DNA of 64,000 bases from Xiphophorus maculatus (Eukaryota; Chordata; Actinopteri; Cyprinodontiformes; Poeciliidae), in assembly GCF_002775205.1 (NCBI RefSeq), contig NC_036461.1:19502015-19566014 (forward strand). The letters run 5' to 3'. The notes under the pieces are model-generated. The model worked only from the letters and a program-made list of their open reading frames with translations. It was not told the DNA's origin and searched no databases. Positions 25,801 through 50,400 of the stretch are shown here, piece after piece (positions within the stretch are counted from its first letter, which is position 1; each line of letters opens with the position of its first letter). The translations under genes and the position numbers were made by a program.

Positions 25801-27848
25801 AGAACACACAGCAATCCATTCAATGAAATGCATACATGCTAATAGATGGAATCACTCTGGCATCACTCTGGGATTACTTTTCTTCTGATAGAACAAGAAG
25901 TGGATGGAACCATGAATAGTTCTGAATATTACTTTTTATTTTTTCTTTCTGCTAGAAAGCTCAAAATAAAGACACATTTTATGTTTCAGCATTGCTGAGT
26001 CAAAGCATACACCCATATCAATATAAGAATGCTTGAACTTCATTATACGTTCAGACTGGAACTTGATAACATGAGCAATTTGATGGAGGATGAAGTTTTC
26101 TTCCTCTCTTCCATGGCAGCTTCACACAGATTCTGTCAAAGCATCAGTAGAATCATTAAAGGTTTCCCCCTGGTGGAGCCCAGGACACACAACACTTCAG
26201 ATTCAGGAGCCGTTCACCTAGGGAAGTTTCTTTTTTATTTTAAAGAAAGACATCTTTACGTATTTTGAATGCTTTTTTGATAGAAATAATAATAATAATT
26301 GCAATTCCCCAATCTAAAATTAATGTTCTGATACAAACCTATAGTTTGAATTAAAGACCAGAAACGTTTTTTTCTTTTTTGCTCAGTAATAGATTAGATT
26401 ATTTTAGGAAATGTTTGTGATTCTTTTGTGTCTGGATTAGTTTATCTAAGGCCATGGACCAGCAGGTAATATGCATGAAACTATAACTGGGTATCCTGGT
26501 GTGAACCTGGATTATTATCCAAAAAAAAGAGCCAAATGTCCAGGAATTGGAGCTGCTCCATCCACAGTGGGATGGAGCAGCTGTTGACTAAATCCATGGC
26601 CAGTAGGTTGCAATTTTGAGGCACTGAAGAAAGTTTTGTTACCTTAACCTTTATGTTTCATTATCACACCTAATATTTTGGAACAGTAGGCCCCTGGCCC
26701 CCAAAGTAGAACCTTTTAGAGCGACACCTTGTCACTTCCTACTGTTGGAATCTCAGACTTCGCAAACTTTCAGGTTTCAAGTTAAATCCTAGTAAATAGC
26801 ATTGATAGTAGCTGTAGGAAAACCTTATCTCATTAAACTGGAGCTCAATAGAGATAAAAAAAAACAGTCCAGAAATCAAGATATGAACGACATTTCTTTT
26901 TGCATTTCAAGAATGTGCACTTGTAATGAATTATAAGCATGTATTTGTAATTTTGGAAGTTTCTGTAAGCCATTTCTTTCTGTGACCTTCCCAAAATGTT
27001 TATGTTAAGTGCAAACAAAACAGCAAAAACATCATTGTGTTTAATTGATCAGTACATGAATCTTTAATTCACAACGGCTTGTAAACAAATGTGTGTTTTT
27101 GTTCCCTGCATTACAGTGTTTCAGAAATGCAGTGACTCTCTACATTATATACGATATAATTCAATCTCTTCCTAACTGGTTTTCTTGTTTAATTTTGCCT
27201 CTGGTAAGCCATTTATGTTGTAGGGAAATCTGTAAAAAAAATTTTAAAAATTCACAAAAAAGTTCAAATTTGAGTGAAGTGTCAGGTATGATACAACATA
27301 TGTTTTAATAAGACTTTCCTAAATTCAGCATTCATTGGTTAGTTTATACTCAGACATTACATACTGTCTTTTTCTCCCAGTTTGTAAACCTGCATCATAC
27401 ATGTGTGCCACCTTCTTCAGACTGGTTGAAAAACAAGCTCTGGATCATTTGCCTCATTGGCTCGCCGTTTTCACGTCCATGTAAACTCGTCAGGCTTTCT
27501 GACAAACTTTTCTCTTTCTGTCAGAAGTTGTGAGATCAAGGCTGGAGTCTCAACTGGGCACTCAGCAGGAGTTACACAAACATTTTTTTATAAAAACGGA
27601 AGTAGTCCAGAACAGCTCCTCTGGTTAATCAGATGCAGTCCTGCCAGCTTTGTCTCAGCCTTGACACGGTCAGAGCAGCATCGGAAATTCGTATTTCGGA
27701 GAATTGGAGACCACAAGACTCGTCCATGCATCCTACAATTCATCTTCCTATTTATCCTCCACTGTGTTGATTCAGCTGTTTAAAAAGCTGGGTCTCAGTG
27801 AAAGTGTGATGTTCTCTCCAAACACCAGGTGACAGTGTTTCCTCACCA
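19881..27848. other. convergent interval between npas3 and egln3 3' ends
   Basis: No gene is recognised in this 8 kb. It is AT-rich and probably includes the egln3 3' UTR at its right end. For the minus strand, AATAAA signals can be read at 26234-26239, 25935-25940 and 25210-25215; none stands out. A LINE endonuclease fragment lies near 23.0-23.4 kb. Short perfect hairpins lie at 22844-22872, 24228-24256 and 26551-26582. The ORFs are short and show no family likeness. Confidence 0.5.
22985..23450 (+). pseudogene. LINE endonuclease (APE) domain fragment
   Basis: The + frames, read across stops and shifts, give RETWIDSSRFSELLHSGCSF and SAGIATVSRND. A later frame gives LPTKVQYGFYSRLF in place of the expected YRPPKYNMDF-like motif. 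These are the ETWL, GGIA and YRPPK-type blocks of the apurinic endonuclease domain of fish non-LTR retrotransposons. At least two in-frame stops and one frame change break it, so it is inactive. The clade is not certain. Confidence 0.6.
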
Positions 27849-35893
<8,045 letters not shown>

Positions 35894-38740
35894 TTTGACG
35901 GGCGGACTTGAACTGAGGTAGAGTGTTTAAAAAGTTCAGCTAAATTTTACAAACGGAGAGAGAAAAGTTGCGTGTGCGGACAGCTGTCAGAGACTCAGCT
36001 GAGACTGAGTGGAAGCACAGATGTTCCCTGTTGATCTGCTGTCAGAAAACGTTTCACAGCTCAGGGAACCACAGGGCCGTTATAAACGCTGAAAGTTGCA
36101 GAGGCAGCCACTTTGCCAACATACTTCTTCCGGTAGCACTTCAAAATAAAATGTCAGCTTTAAATCTCAAAATGACATTACGTACTTCTCCTACCATACA
36201 GTCTTCTATGCATGTAATGTACTAATCAATGTACATTACATGCATGTAATGTTCCATTGTATAGAAAACAAAGGAATAGCATCAAAATATTCATTTGTTT
36301 GTTTCACAGTAGAGTAATTACATTCCAACAGCAGATAAGCAACTAGAAAAAAGAAATGCTAAAAAAAAGAACATCCAAAGATGGGCATACTGATATACAG
36401 TTTCCCCCCTCTTCTTTTAAATCAGAGAAAACTTTTAATTAATAAAAAAATGAAAGAAAGAAATAGCTCAGCAATCTTCAGAATCCAGCTTTTGCAACAA
36501 GTAGATGAAGATAGGTATCATAATCAGGGCTCATAATCTAAATGATGCTAGCTGTTAGCCTCACTGTAAACATTTCAAAATATGAATATATAAAAAAGGC
36601 TAAATAAAAAATTAAATATTTCGTTTCTTTCTATATACAGTGTTTTAACAAAAAGAGGGAGACAATGTTGAATTAGTGCACATTTGCAAGGTATCAATAT
36701 GAGACATTATGGTGGAAGAAGCTGTCTCTCTGCTGGATGCTTTTTCCAAACAGCACTCAGGTCTAAACAGTTCATGTCCAGGATGTGTGGGGTCTGCAGA
36801 GATGTTGGCTGCCCTTTTCTTGACCATAGAACTGTACAAATCCTGTATTGAGGAAAGCTCAGTCCTGATGATCCTTTCCACTGTTTGGACTCGTCCTGTT
36901 CTGCAGATGAGCTAACAGTGAAGGAAGAACACATTTCAGCTTTCACACATTTAGCCACCAATCCTACTGTTTGTATCAGTGTTTGAGCTGTTTTTATTAC
37001 ATGACAACAATTCATCATGGAACTAAACCAACATATCTGTATATATGATATGTTGCCCTAGTATCAACAGTGATACTAGGGCTTTATTTTGAAAAGCAGG
37101 TTCCACATGTTCCGCTGTTGTTCTCGCTGCTTCACACAGAGAATGTGTGTGCTGAATGTGAGAGCGGTGTGGGACGTGCTGGATGTGATGTTCGCTGTGT
37201 AGAACTGGAGCTGAGGAACCGAGGCAGGAGAGGGGGGTCACTGGCTTTAATGACAACATGTGACGTCACATTTCTTATTAAAAGTATGTTTTGGGTAAAG
37301 TAATCGGGACTCGGGAGCCTTTCATGTAAAGTCAGACGCGCAGCATTTCAGAGGTTGTGGGTTCTCCTCCCGTCAGCAGTGAAGCTGAACATATGTTCTA
37401 CTGTTTATAGCAGTTCAGGGTTAAATGACAATACGAGCTGTTTTCGACGTGCTCGCGCACTGGGCGTACCCGGCGCCATTGAGAACAACGTGGAGAACAT
37501 GTAGCCCTCGCGACTTCACGAGCACAGTTAGTTCCTCCTGTTAGCAGTGAACGTGATCTTCGCCACGCGCAGGGAAACTAACTGTTGCTAAAGCTGAACA
37601 ATATAGCACACTTAGGAAATTATGGGCATTAGCATTAGACATGGGCATAATAAACTTCTAACAACACTCTGAACTAAGTAATCAAGTCAGTTATTAATCA
37701 GTCAGTTCAAACAGAACTGATATAATAGACAGAAGTTGCGTGTCGATTCCTTGCTATTTATTTGACTAGCAGAGACCGTAAGAAACACCGATTACTGCGC
37801 AAAGTCACGGAATAAATTTAGTTGTTTGCAAAGGCATTTAAACTTTGTAGTATTTCATCTTCTTGCAGCCAAAAACTTTACCAAAAATGTAGTGATTTTG
37901 TAGTGTAAGAGCAACACAGAGTAGAACATAGCTGTGAAGTAGAAAGAAATTGATGATGTTTCACAAATATAATTCAAAAAGTGTGGAATGCATTTTATTC
38001 AGCACTTTCTAACCCCTACATGCGGTCAAAAATGACTGGGTGAGGTCGCTTTCTTACTATGTTTTTGACACAACGTTTGGATTATTTCACTATTCCACTT
38101 ATTTCTCAAGAAATTGGTTATTGGCATTGTGCAACTTAAATTTCAATCTTACCTCCTTTAATACATTTGATTACATTTACATTTCGAATTACAAACACCT
38201 AGTTTCCAAAAGTGGGTCATGACCCACATTCATTTTCTATGCAATTTCATTGAAATATTTGGTTCTGATGGGCTGTGACTGACAGTAATGTATACTTTGT
38301 GAACCAAACACAAGTTTATACTATTGATATACCAGTATCTAGTTTTTTTACCCCAATGTTGTATTTGTACAATTGCTTGCTAACTAATCAGCAATTTCAT
38401 TCAATTCAGTTTATTATAGAAAAACTAGTATGCATGTAACATACTTAGTATGCTACATGAGGAAAAATTCCCTTTATTATTGTGTATCTTTGTATGTGTG
38501 ATCCATCACCATCATTCATTTTGTCTACTTTATAGTTTTCTGAACTAGCTAACACCACCTTAGTTATGGGGTCTGTGTGTCATTCATGATTGAACTAAAA
38601 TAAATCATTTTCTTCCATTGTCTGAAAATGCAAGAAAATATGTTTGAAATTTTCAATCAATAAACACATAAATGTTCCAGATTTGACTAAAAGCCATCTT
38701 ACAAGACAAAACTTTAAACATGAAAACCAAAAGTAGGTAA
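35894..38740. other. egln3 upstream region to the sptssa 3' end
   Basis: No gene is recognised. The first 300 bp contain the likely egln3 promoter and 5' UTR. Perfect hairpins lie at 36208-36245 and 37030-37082. A CpG-rich patch at about 37440-37570 (gacgtgctcgcgcactggg, cggcgccattgag) is isolated and may be a repeat or an orphan CpG island. Remaining ORFs are short and look random. Confidence 0.5.
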
Positions 38741-40651
38741 AACAAGTATAACTTTAATCATTTCAGATATATAGAACGGTATTACAATGTCTTCACCAAA
38801 ACATCTCATGTCAAATTATCTGACTACAAAACTTTACAAATATGTTTACAAGAATATATACATTCAAGAAAAGTACATATTTTAGCAGGAGAAAGTGTTA
38901 GCTGTGGCAGTGGGAGTTTATGTTGCTAATAAATGCAACCAAAATATAAAAAGGATATCCGATATTTCGTTATAAGGACAAATTAGCTTAGACTTAATTA
39001 GATAAGGCCTTATTTTGACTGATTTTCTTTCCCACTGAACCTTCCTTTTGACAGTCCAATAAATCCTTCCTGATGTGTTGGTCAAGTGCCAAGCTGGAGG
39101 AACAGATTGTTACTGAGATCACATATAAGGAGTTGCACTGGACTGAGAATAGACTCCAAATTCTCACAAACTTTGGCTCTCAGAAACCAATTCTGGTCCA
39201 ATTTTGCAATTTAACCACAAAAACATCCTCCGACACCAGAAAACAGAACAATTAAAACAGGGATGGAGGTAACTGCTGCTCACAATGATGCCTGAGGATT
39301 GGTTAGAGCATTTCAGAGATTAAACAAATACGAAAACCACAGTTAAATCTCTGGAATGAACAACAAAGGAAAACTGACAAACAACCTAAACCTTGAATTG
39401 TTTAACCCTCCTGCGGTCTTGCCGTGACAGACAACGGGGAAGCGCACACAGGGTCACTGCAACCCCACCGGACCGCAGTGACCCTGGGTCAAAGTGCAGT
39501 GTACTGGGTCAAAAGCTTGTGGGGTTCAATAGACCACAGGAGGGTTAACATTTTTTTACATGTCAAACATAAATAGAAAGTATCTATTAAAACACATATC
39601 TTGAGTTACAGGAAATTCAGAGATGTTTTTGTTCTTGACAATCAGATTTTCACAATCATTTCATTGCAACACATTTCCTAGATCTACCGTCTGTAAAAGA
39701 ATTTGTCAGCTTTTTACAGTTTATAACTCATTTGGAAAGAGCTTCACTCTAGAGCTAGAATTCCTCAAAGTAGTGGTTAGTGGAATTAATTTTACAGATA
39801 TTTGTTGTACTTTTATAGATTTGAAGTTAAGAATCAGAAAAGTCATGATGGACAGAAAAATGTTAAAACTTTTGCAGATTGTTTCTTTATACTCAATAAG
39901 TGAAGAACTATAATTTTGGGATGCAGAGTATGGCAACAATCTACTCTATTAGTTCCAAAAAAATTAAATAAAATTATAAAATAAAAAACTCACCCAAATC
40001 TAAAGATAAAATATAACTAAACATAATGAGTTTAAAAGAAAAGACAGAAGATAAAAAAAAATCTATATTAAGGACTGTGTGCCATAAAGAGAACTACAGC
40101 ATCATGTTTCATAGTGAAAAAACTGCTTGCTGTTAACTAGCTGCAACAGAGCTAACCAGGCTCTCCCTGTAGAGGCTTTATGCTGCATATGGTTTAATTG
40201 TCCAGATCAGGTTGGAGGAATGCTGAGCTTCGTCACACGAGATGGAAAGCTCCAGATCTAAAGATCTCATCCTGCTCAGCCAGTCAAACAACTACAGGAG
40301 TTAATTCAACTAGAGGATAGCAAAAGCAAAGTACAGTCCAACAAATTACACATCACTCCAACAGTAAAGTGCACTTGAGTCAAGGTGAAAAAGCTGAAAA
40401 AAAGCACTTCTCCAAGTAAAACACTGCTTACAATGTCCGCCCTCACAGCGGTTGGATGTATTCTTACATGGCCTCCAGAACAGCGTTCCCAGCTTCCACT
40501 TTTGATCTGGATTCCATGAGGAGAGAAGTTCTGTGACAGTCCGACCTCAAACAGGGACATGTATCCAAGCACAGAAAAGCGGAGAGTTGTTGGAGGATGT
40601 GGTAGGGGGATGGACGACGGGCTGGACTAGTGGAACGCCAGAGGAGACGGC
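38741..40651 (-). other. sptssa: probable sptssa 3' UTR
   Basis: The stretch after the sptssa stop is AT-rich and non-coding. On the minus strand an ATTAAA-type signal lies at 38753-38758, followed by GT/T-rich sequence, so a 1.9-kb 3' UTR is plausible. It would contain the TTAA-flanked MITE at 39402-39548. This is inferred from position. Confidence 0.4.
39402..39548. mobile_element. piggyBac-like MITE flanked by TTAA
   Basis: The ends read TTAA-ccctcctgcggtct and agaccacaggaggg-TTAA, inverted repeats with one mismatch in 14. A TTAA target site with CCC-type ends is the mark of piggyBac-class elements. The 147-bp unit is non-coding and internally rich in gaccctgggtc-like words. Confidence 0.75.
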
Positions 40652-44770
<4,119 letters not shown>

Positions 44771-44819
44771 AGTCCAACTTCAGAATACTTCAACTTAGCT
44801 TTCACCAAGCCTGCCTGTC

Positions 44820-44881
44820 GTCTTCCGGCGTTTTCCAGAGTGACTTCCTGTATTTCGTATGGTGTTTATTTTCAACCAATC
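44820..44881 (-). promoter_or_regulatory. candidate sptssa promoter elements
   Basis: Within 110 bp upstream of the start codon lie two ETS-type motifs (cttccgg at 44822-44828; acttcctg near 44843) and a CCAAT box (44876-44880). This set is typical of TATA-less housekeeping promoters. The transcription start itself is not visible. Confidence 0.4.
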
Positions 44882-45001
44882 ACAGCTCGGTTTTCTATTG
44901 CGCGAATCTGACGTAATCCAGGACATATACATGAATATGGTTCAGGATTCGCGGGGTGAAAATGTTATTGTCACCTTCTGTTCAACACCATACTGATTAC
45001 T

Positions 45002-45785
45002 TAACAGAACAATTATTCATTGGTAACTCTGGTCTGACCCATTTTTAAGTAGAAAAACTAATAAATGTATTAGAGAACTAATAATAAGAGCTCATATAAG
45101 CAAACCAGCTTCTACATTTTTTGGGGACAATATGTTTAATGATATTTTCTGGAAAGATGTTTGGTTATTGCTGAAGAAATACTTAATAACTAATAAGATC
45201 CGAGAAGTGTCTAAAAATTCTCCATAGATGTTATCCTGTTAATAGTAAAATATTTAAATATCACCCAAATGTATACCCTCTATGTTCATTTTGTCACAAT
45301 TCTGAGGAAACCATCACTCATCTTTTCTGGGACTGCTCTTATATTCAAATATTTTGGAAAGATATGTTTTTATAACTAAAAAATAATGTAAATAGATGTA
45401 TCGTTTAACTTTAAAACTATATTATGTGGCTTTTTCTGTTTAAACACTCCACAAAAATAAAGTCTTTGTTAGAAACTTAATATTAATTTTAGCTAAATGT
45501 AATATCCACAGCTGCAAATTGAATGCTTTTTGTGCCTGTTTCTTCATATTTGTATTCTCTGAAGTACTGTACCGATAGTAAAGCTTTAAAGACTACTTCA
45601 ATTTGTAAAGAATTTCTCATGTAATCTACCCTAATTTGCTGTATTTAACCTTTTCGTATTTTTAACCTTTTCCTGTTTGTAATTTTTGCTCTTTTATCTT
45701 CCTTAAGCCTCATCGTTCTTTTAGTTACTGTTTATGTAACTTGTTGTACATTTTATTGTAAATTTAAAAAAGAAAAAAAAAATCT
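45002..45785 (+). pseudogene. 5'-truncated L1-like LINE, 3' end
   Basis: The frame gives FNDIFWKDVW, then NSKIFKYHPNVYPLCSFCHN, SEETITHLFWDCSYIQIFWK and DMF. This is the C-terminal zinc-knuckle block (CxxC...HxxxxC) at the end of fish L1-type pol proteins. About 400 bp of 3' UTR follow, ending in an A-rich tail near 45765-45785. In-frame stops are present. Confidence 0.7.
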
Positions 45786-47171
45786 TACATTCTTACAACA
45801 AACATGACTACAGGTCAAGGTTAAATATAAGAACATTTTGCATTATCAGAATAAAATTGAATAAAATTCTAACAAAAATTCTAACTATGTACAAAAAAAG
45901 GTTCAGGATTTGCAAATAATACCACTACTAGTAGTAATGGTACTAGTAATAGAACTAGTATTCTATTACTAGTATGATAATGATAATTATGATATACTAC
46001 TAATACTTATTAGTATAACAACCCATGTGTTTTTTCTGAAGAGACAAAAACTAAGGGAAAACATTAAAGTTGACTGAAATAACAGCAAAGAATGAAAGCT
46101 AGAGAGTAGAATAATCCAGCAGTTAGGAAAAGTGGTCAATTTATCCTCCAGCAGCAGAACTACAGACATAGCTCAGAATTACATAATACTCTAACTGTTC
46201 TGAACTACTTCAAAATGTAAACTTTTTGGCAACAGGAAAATAAAAATCATGAAAAATAATGGGAATGATGTTAAGAAAAAAAATATATTCCTTATTTTTA
46301 AAACAATTATTCTGTGTTTTGGTAAGACAGTACGCTTATTTTTTCCTTTTACTGCATTTGATTGACACTGATTTAAAATTCAGGAGAATGAAAAACAGGG
46401 GGTGGGGTTTTGATTATATTTTCAATTTTTTTTTTTTTACATACTTTTTCAATATAGAGCATAATAAACGGTACCAATCAGAGCTGAGCAACACTGCCAT
46501 TAATTACTTGTTTATTTTAGTTGTAGCAGCTGTTGCTGTATGGGACCACCTATGTGGCCTATACCCACCACAGCAAATGTCATAATTATAAAAGTCCATC
46601 CCGCAAAACTGATGTCTCATTTTTTTCCTGAGGAATATGAATCCAGGTGATGAATAACACAGGATTACTTCTCAACATCAAGTCTCTGTCTTTTGTATTC
46701 TACTGGCCTGTGACCATAAACGTTTCACCATAAAAACATCTTAACGCTTTCGGAACTGTGCAGCAGATGATAGTTGTTCAAAAAGAAGTAGATATTAAAA
46801 TTACAACTGTTTAAAAGTCTTTTAGTTGTTTAAAAAGTTGCTGAAAACAAAGAGAATTATGTGGATTTCACAATATGACCTAAGAGCATAAACCTAAAAT
46901 TCATTCCCAAGCAGAAGTGAACTGGGATGTGAAGTAGTAGTTTATTAGGCTGTGAAAGACTCTGACAACAGGCTGAGGTGAACCTCTATGAAAACTGAGG
47001 CTAATGGAGAAAACTGGATTTATCAAAAGTTGAGAGGAAATCCAGCTATTGATAATAGAACAATCATTTTAGTCAAAACAGGTAAAAACAGTTTCTGTTG
47101 GACAAGGTTCCACAGACAAACTGGAAAACAGACAAAAGAGAAATTCAGGATTTGAACCCGTTCAGTCCACC

Positions 47172-47445
47172 TCAGCAGTGACTGGCCAGTATGTTAAAGA
47201 AATGGTAGACCTCATCTTTGTCAAACACAGCCACCTCTGTGGAGCACTCAGAACATTTCACAGGGTGGTAGATCTCATCAGAGTCCATGCCTGCCGGCCT
47301 CGGGCTGGCACCCTCTGCTGTCTGGCCTCTCCTCCTCTTCCTGGGCTTTTTCTCCTGCTGCGTTTTGTAGCGCAGCACCTCGTCTGTCTTCACTGTGCAG
47401 TTCATCACAAACATGGCTCGATACTGTGTGCGATACTTTTCATGC
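47172..47445 (-). CDS. eapp: eapp coding exon 6 and stop
   Basis: After acceptor gtcttcaccag it encodes HEKYRTQYRAMFVMNCTVKT, DEVLRYKTQQ, a basic segment (KKPRKRRRG, a likely nuclear localisation signal), then DEIYHPVKCSECSTEVAVFD and KDEVYHFFNILASHC. The stop is TGA (plus tca, 47172-47174). Confidence 0.95.
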
Positions 47446-50400
47446 CTGGTGAAGACAAAACACAGAACGGTATTTATTCAACACGGTTTCCAATTCATCA
47501 AACACTGCTTTGAGATGTTACAAATCTCAGCTACTTTACAATATGGCTGGACTGGATAGTTATCCCACAATTAGAAACAGGACAGCTTGTAATAAATTCA
47601 CATTAGAAACCATGGAAAGGTTTCCTGTTGGATGAAGCCAGTTTAAAAACGTATTTATACACACAGTACTATGCAAAAATATTCACACCCTTTCACCATG
47701 CTCATGATTTTGCTAAATTAAAAATTCAATTCAAAAATACTTTATTTATACCAAAGGGAAATTAAATGTTGCCATAACTGATATCATTCAAGTATCCAAG
47801 TAAAGTGTTGTCATAGACAGTGATGCTGTGGCCAGGAAGGATCTCCAGTAGCAGTCAGTCATGAAACTAATCTCAAGATACCTCTGACTGAAGATTGAAT
47901 CTCTATGACAGTTTCAAGAATTTAAAGACATGCTAACAGCTCACGTTTTAGGCAGCAAAGATGATATTTCATGGTGGAATGACACCAGCAGTTGTTCCCC
48001 ATTCTGCTAATCCATCTCATTTGCTTCTGCCACTCTTTTCAGTTATTGTGGAGGACTATACAGAAGCTGCTCAGAGTCAAAACTGGAGACAGCAAAGAGA
48101 AGTAGAAGAAAAAGCAGGAGAATAAAGTGCAGAGGAACAATATCAGAGATGTGTGGTCAGGGATGAAGAGGATTATAGGGTTCAAACAAAAGGAGGATCA
48201 GATAGATCAGGGGTGCCCAAAATTGGTCCTTGAGGGTCGGCATCCTGCACGTTTTAGTTCAATCCCTGGTGGTAGTAACAACCTTTTCAGCATGTTAATG
48301 TTCTTCTTAGACCTTCTAAGAATCCATCATTTGATCCAGGTGTGTTAAACCAGGGAGAGAACTAAAACATACAGGATGCCGGCCCTCGAGGACCCACTTT
48401 GGGTACCACTGAGATAGATGGACGCTTGTTCCTGAACAGGTTCAGTTCAGGAACAAGCTCATCATCATCATCATCCTCTTCTGTCCACAGCCAAACACAC
48501 ATCCCACCTTCCTCTAACCTACAGCTGTCAAACAGTTTCTGTTTGACAGATGTTCTAGTTTCCATGGATTCTTCTGCTTCTACAAGTTTGTCTTCAACCA
48601 AATTAGGAGCTGCTGCTGTTCCCACTTTTCTGGATTTAGAAGTCAGCTGAAGAACCAGAACAAGGCTGCAGGTCCAGATGGTGTCAGCCCCAGAGTCCTG
48701 AAGGCCTGAAGCTGCAGAGCAGCTCTGTGGGATTCTTTAGCATCTCTTCAACAATAGCTTGACCCATGAAAAGGTTCTGTTGTTGTGGAAGACATCCTGT
48801 CTGGTTCCGGTACCAAAGAAAACTTAGCTATCAGTCATCAATGACTATAGACCAGTTACCATGACAACCCACATCATGAAGGTCCTGAAGAGACTCCTGT
48901 TGGACCATCTGAATAAGTAGACAAGCTCATATCAGGGGCCCCGGCAGTTTATTCATCACCATGGAGATGGAGTTGAAGATGCCATGATACACCTTTTTCA
49001 ACAAATCCACTGTCATCTGGACAAAGCAGGCAGCACTGTGAGGATCATGTTCTTTGATTTCTCCAGTGAATTTAACACAATTCACCCTGATCTGCTCTGA
49101 GAGAAACTCCAGAAAACACAGGTGGAAGCCTCAACAATCACCTGGATCTATTTCTACCTCACAAACAAAACGCAGTTTGTGAGACTGAAGGACTGTTTGG
49201 TGGTCAGTAACACAGGAGCACCACAGGGGACTCTATCTCACCATTCCTTTTCACTCTACACTTCAGACTTCCAGCATAAGACTGACTTCTGTCATCTGCA
49301 GAAATACTTAGGTAATTCTGCAGTTGCTCGGTGTATCAGAGATGGACAAGAGCCTGAGTACGCAGAGCTGGTGGACCACTTTGTGTCCTGGTGAGGGAAC
49401 AAATCATCTTGAATGTAAACAAAACAAAGAAGATGATTGTACTGTACAGGTTACAGGTTGGCTATAATCACTAAGTTTACCAAGAGGTTACAGTCAACAT
49501 GTGGTAGACGATGCTCTGTGATCCCAACAGCTTGACATATGTATTGCCCAGCTTGACATATGTATTGCCCATGCTCAGTGTGGATGCAGAGATGATTGTG
49601 TTTCTCCTGACCTCTGACAGTCCAGGCAGAGCGTGGTCATGCAGGCAGGACAGTTCAACACGGCGTCACTGCTGGGAAGGCGATAGTTCTGGCCAGCCAG
49701 GGACCGGGATGCTGTGCTCTGATGCTTTCTGCCGTTATACCTTCACAGGATGAAAGAAAGCCAATTTACACAGATAGGAAAACCATCGTTGTGCTGCACT
49801 TTCATAGCAGAAAAAAGGACATGCTGGTACCTCCTTGCGTCCACCCAGGCCTGGTCCCTGTCATCCTCGTCTGGATCGTACAGCAGCTCATCGTTACTGA
49901 GAACCATCCGCTGCCTGCGCCGCCGGTCTGTGGAGCTGCCTACAGTACAGATTCAGATCACTGTTCAAGACTCAACATGGCCACTTAAAACAGGCGACTG
50001 TTTTTTCCTCCACACTCTCTAACATTAAATCAGAGAGTTTTCCTGCTGTAGGTCAGTTGGTTGAACTCTCGTATAGATTTAACTTAATACACGTCAGCAG
50101 CAGAACTGTGAAATGATTATGTAAATAAAAGGATGAAAGAACCACTGACTGAGCTGCTCACATCACACCCTGATGTACCCAAGCGTCTTTTCTCATTCAA
50201 ATATTTTTCTTCTCCAAATCTTAAGTTTTTGTTTTTTGGTTTGTTTTTTTTGTAAAATTATGTTTTTACTCTGCTAATATTATGACTATATTCTCGAAAC
50301 CAAACAAAAAACTGACTGTACAACTCACAGAAGGAATGATTGGAATGATGCCATTTTTGAAATATATTCTCTGTCATTTGCAATTTCCCCATTTAACATT

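Larger units (their letters stand above)
44771..47100. other. interval between sptssa and the eapp 3' end
   Basis: Beyond the sptssa promoter it holds an L1-like LINE 3' fragment, a perfect hairpin at 45941-45974 and AT-rich DNA. On the minus strand AATAAA (plus 46941-46946) is a candidate eapp polyadenylation signal. No other gene is recognised. Confidence 0.5.

Noticed and set aside
37310..37380. tRNA or SINE with gggttctcctcccgtc resembling a B box
   Set aside because: No matching A box at the right distance.
37440..37570. Promoter of an unseen gene at a CpG-rich patch
   Set aside because: No exon or ORF follows on either strand; a repeat or chance CpG cluster is as likely.
47172..47513. 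111-aa plus-strand ORF over the last eapp exon
   Set aside because: Antisense shadow of eapp exon 6.
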